This document shows, in pieces, positions 61,501 to 64,000 of a stretch of DNA of 64,000 nt; position 1 is the stretch's first letter, and every line of letters begins with the position of its first letter. Where the stretch lies: positions 3,782,001 through 3,846,000 of the forward strand of contig NC_052115.1 of the NCBI RefSeq assembly GCF_012273895.1. Reading direction: 5' to 3'. The position numbers and the translations under genes were made by a program. Origin of the DNA: Zerene cesonia. Its lineage: Eukaryota > Arthropoda > Insecta > Lepidoptera > Pieridae. The notes under the pieces are model-generated. The model had not been told where the DNA came from, did no database searches, and worked only from the letters and a program-made list of their open reading frames with translations.

Positions 61501-63769
61501 ACTTCAAACAGGTTACAAGTTATTACTAAGACTTCGTTGTCCGTCTATCTGTTTGTCTGTCTGTCATCAAATTGTATCTCTTAAATTATGATAGTCATAG
61601 TTGACATTTTTAGAGATGATGTAGTTGTGATTTTATTAATAAGTAGTTAATTAGTTTTATTAATTAGTCCCCTATAAGACTTGAGACGAAGGTTACATAT
61701 ATTTAAAATAAATTAAGAAGGGTTCACATGCAATTATCGATTATACTCTATATATTTTCTGTATCGGCCTAAATCCTCATAGGAGACCTGTGTCCCAACA
61801 GCGGGCTGATGATGATGATATCCAGTATATATAGTGAATAATTCAGAAACATAACAACACACTATTAACATTATAGCACGTATATTCTAAATTATAAAAC
61901 TTCAAAGTAATGCATCTAATGTAAAGTCATGATAGTTTAGATTACCATTATTTAATATGTTAATCGTTTCAAGTCTTCACGGAATAGTGAGAACGATTTT
62001 TATCATAGATAATATATGACCCATATTAGATTATTATAATTTAGCATTAGTGTGAATACTTTTAACTAAATAACATTTCTGTGTTCCATTAATAGATTTA
62101 ACATTATACTAATCGATTGCACAAAAAATCAATTAACGAACACGATTTTTAAATACTTACAGCAATTGAGGATAGTTATTTTGCTTATGATAAGATAACA
62201 TCATTTGTATCCGCTGTTAAATAAAGTCTTATAAATACTACTTAAACTGTATTTATTTTTTTGGAAAATATAATACACAATCCTTATGAATATACATAGT
62301 TTTAATGATAGTACAGAAATAATTATTGAGACAATTCGTTTTATAAAAGTATACATAGTCGCTACTTATTAAGGTAGTTGGTTATCGTAATGTATTTCGA
62401 TTTAATGTCCACCATTTATAGAGCAATTGAAATAGATTTTTTCGAAATTTTCGCTTCAAATATTATTTTAAACATCAGATTAGAGCAAACATGGATAGTA
62501 ACACTGCTTTTGTATTAAGATCATGAGTCTATTAGCGAAGTTATCTAGTGCTTTTGTATGCATTCGATTGTACATATAATCCCCTTGGATCATTGGTCAA
62601 TTACCTTTGTACCTTTGATGATACAAGGAAGCCATATTATCGTAATGAAAATAGGTGCAACATTTTTAATTTCCTCATTAAGTATTAAGTAGCAGGAAGC
62701 AAAAGTTAAAACTAAATTAATGTATGATGTAATTAATACTATGTACGAGTACATATCAGTAATTATTAAAAAGTGTACGCAAAAATATTCGCGTCTGCCC
62801 CACCGCTTAGGATGTCCAATTCAGAAGAGGAAATTTTGATTATTTTATTATTTCAATACTAACTGTATTTTTATTTAATAAACTAGTACAGTTATATTTT
62901 GAAATGTATTTATTTGGCGCTTACGGCTTTTTAGATTAAGAAGATAAATTTTAACTCAAAAGATGTAACGAAAAAGCAAAAATATAGGTACTGTGATTTT
63001 TGATTAACATTAAAAAATACAAATTCTTCTTAAAATGTTGTCAATTGCAATATGCCTAACAAATATGGTAAATGCAATAGTAATACTAATTACAGTGACT
63101 GACTAGTATAAACTTAAACATGTTAGTGTGTGTGGAATAAAACATTACCTCTGCAACTTTGTTAAAGCGTACTGCTCTTGGAGTTGCATCATCACTGTCT
63201 GTTGTCTCTCCTGGCCTTACTGGCACAAACATAGAGTCACCCTGTATCATAAAATTTATGAAAATATTGTATACTTATATAAACTGAGCAGGAAATATGT
63301 TGAAAGATGAAATTTGCCCAAATGGGGGTAAGGTCTAGTGTTCTTATATAAAATTTGAATAATTTAGAAGCTGAATCTGTTAAACACTGTTTGACGCTTA
63401 GTCAAAAAGGCATGTCCTATGCCTATTTGACTATGCTTTGAATAAACTGCTTGTCCATAAACATGCATAAAAGTAGAGATGCATTATGATATCAGCTCTA
63501 TTAGTGAGACACATAATACAGACTCTGACTATATCTTATTTGTCTATTATAGCTTATGATAATAAGACAATGATGAATAGTAGTTTCACCGTGATTGACG
63601 GACAAACATCCAAACAAACCAACTTTCACATTTATAAGATTAGCATGATTTAGGTAACAACACATACATAAGATAAATGAAAATTAAAAATAACAATACT
63701 CACTAAACTATTTGTCGCCTCATTATAAAAATTTTCATCATCTGTTTCGTTTGTTGGTTCTACAAGTTG
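58583..63769 (-). CDS. SLC35F5-like transporter, C-terminal part
   Basis: Member of the drug/metabolite transporter superfamily; substrate unknown. Exons on minus: 63769-63704, 63241-63149, 61349-61197, 60943-60761, 60485-60338, 59977-59818, 59558-59337, 58649-58583; 363 residues, all phases match. Visible: an N-terminal cytoplasmic stretch (FVPVRPGE, then AVRFNKVAEVRVMSA), membrane segments beginning LALMFTIPWFISNYLYRLSL, the DMT-type segment STTSAFALTLGALF, and FNFSKCVAVLLTAAGL; then SLWLWGRSLTSSQAATGVLA where exon 59977-59818 joins 59558-59337, matching the LWLWGCFLTSS stretch of the family; the tail ends SEALISDDPT. The first membrane segments lie beyond the right edge. Exon 59558-59337 is very GC- and Ala-rich. 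Confidence 0.85.
58795..58935 (+). mobile_element. Retroelement fragment, copy 3 (partial)
   Basis: GCCGAGCACAATTCGGCACG, AACGGGGAAGTACCACAC, CACAGAAGACCGG and GGTGAGTGGGGGAGC match the start of the 1209-1533 element. The rest (58936-59060) diverges. In the last intron of the SLC35F5-like gene. Confidence 0.65.
59141..59328 (+). mobile_element. LINE 3'-tail fragment
   Basis: Contains GGAAACATCGTACGGAAACC, ACATGTGACATATGCCAACC, CCAGCGTGGTGGATTATGGC and CCGGTGTCCCAGCAGTGGGA, a familiar lepidopteran LINE tail. It ends about nine bases from the edge of exon 59558-59337. Confidence 0.7.
60134..60146. repeat. Run of 13 C
   Basis: Homopolymer in a GC-poor intron of the SLC35F5-like gene; its exact length is doubtful in any assembly. 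Confidence 0.8.
61350..63148. other. Intron of the SLC35F5-like gene
   Basis: Large AT-rich intron. A LINE tail fragment ending in GATGATGATGAT lies at 61761-61829. I see no exon in the remainder. Confidence 0.55.
61761..61829 (+). mobile_element. LINE 3' end with (GAT)n tail
   Basis: CCTCATAGGAGACCTGTGTC, CCCAACAGCGGGC and then GATGATGATGAT: the extreme 3' end of the family at 59141-59328, here retaining its microsatellite tail. Confidence 0.65.
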
Positions 63770-64000
63770 CTGGAAATGTTAAATACATTAAAAAGACATT
63801 AAAAATACATAACAAATATTTTAAGACCAATTGTTGTACTTTCATTTGCATATCATCAATTTGATCTTTTCTTTTCTAATAAGAAAAGGAAAATTTAAGA
63901 GAAACAAAGTGCTACAATTATAACAATATTTCAATGATAGGCAATATTGAATAGCAAGCATTAGGACTAGGATACTTCATAGAATCCTTTCCCACTTTTT

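Noticed and set aside
1..64000. CRISPR arrays, bacterial operons, viral insertions
   Set aside because: No regularly spaced repeats, no prokaryote-like gene packing and no viral protein signatures were found.

Overview
The window is animal nuclear DNA, most likely from a moth or butterfly (Lepidoptera). The genes have many short exons with GT-AG introns in AT-rich DNA. The Vasa, JAK/Hopscotch and EB1 reconstructions look insect-like. The introns and spacers are full of short elements of lepidopteran type: small elements ending in CTAG, a tRNA-headed SINE, LINE 3' tails ending in GATGAT repeats, and MITEs. No bacterial or viral genes, CRISPR arrays, rRNA genes or genuine tRNA genes were seen. 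All exon models below were built by hand from splice sites, reading phase and family resemblance. No alignment, transcript or database search was available.

Layout from left to right. (1) 92-11412, minus: a JAK-family tyrosine kinase (hopscotch-like) in 19 coding exons, cut by the left edge inside the catalytic kinase domain; a 1,000-N gap lies in one intron. (2) 12485-20977, plus: vasa, a germline DEAD-box RNA helicase, in 13 coding exons, divergent from the JAK gene. (3) 23860-28230 and 31984-38386, both minus: two tandem SLC46-like major-facilitator transporters with identical internal exon lengths. (4) 40085-43154, plus: EB1, a microtubule plus-end tracking protein, with two tandem alternative versions of exon 2. 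(5) 46644-50678, minus: a 902-residue, basic, low-complexity protein I do not recognise. (6) 51893-55040, plus: a NOL8-like nucleolar RRM protein. (7) 55128-56333, minus: mitochondrial ribosomal protein uS9m (mRpS9), intronless. (8) 58583-63769, minus: the C-terminal part of an SLC35F5-like transporter, whose N-terminal exons lie beyond the right edge.

The genes do not form an operon or an obvious common pathway; this is ordinary insect gene-dense sequence. JAK signalling and Vasa both act in the germline, but their adjacency proves nothing. NOL8 and mRpS9 both serve ribosome production and converge tail to tail with only 87 bp between stop codons.

I did not find a convincing undescribed biological system. 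The observations most worth following are the EB1 exon-2 duplication (a switch of the last calponin-homology segment plus linker), a perfect hairpin just upstream of a vasa splice acceptor, an in-frame skippable RGG exon in vasa, the unidentified 902-residue gene, two unclassified dispersed repeats, and the identical 77-bp sequences on both sides of the N gap, which suggest a false gap.
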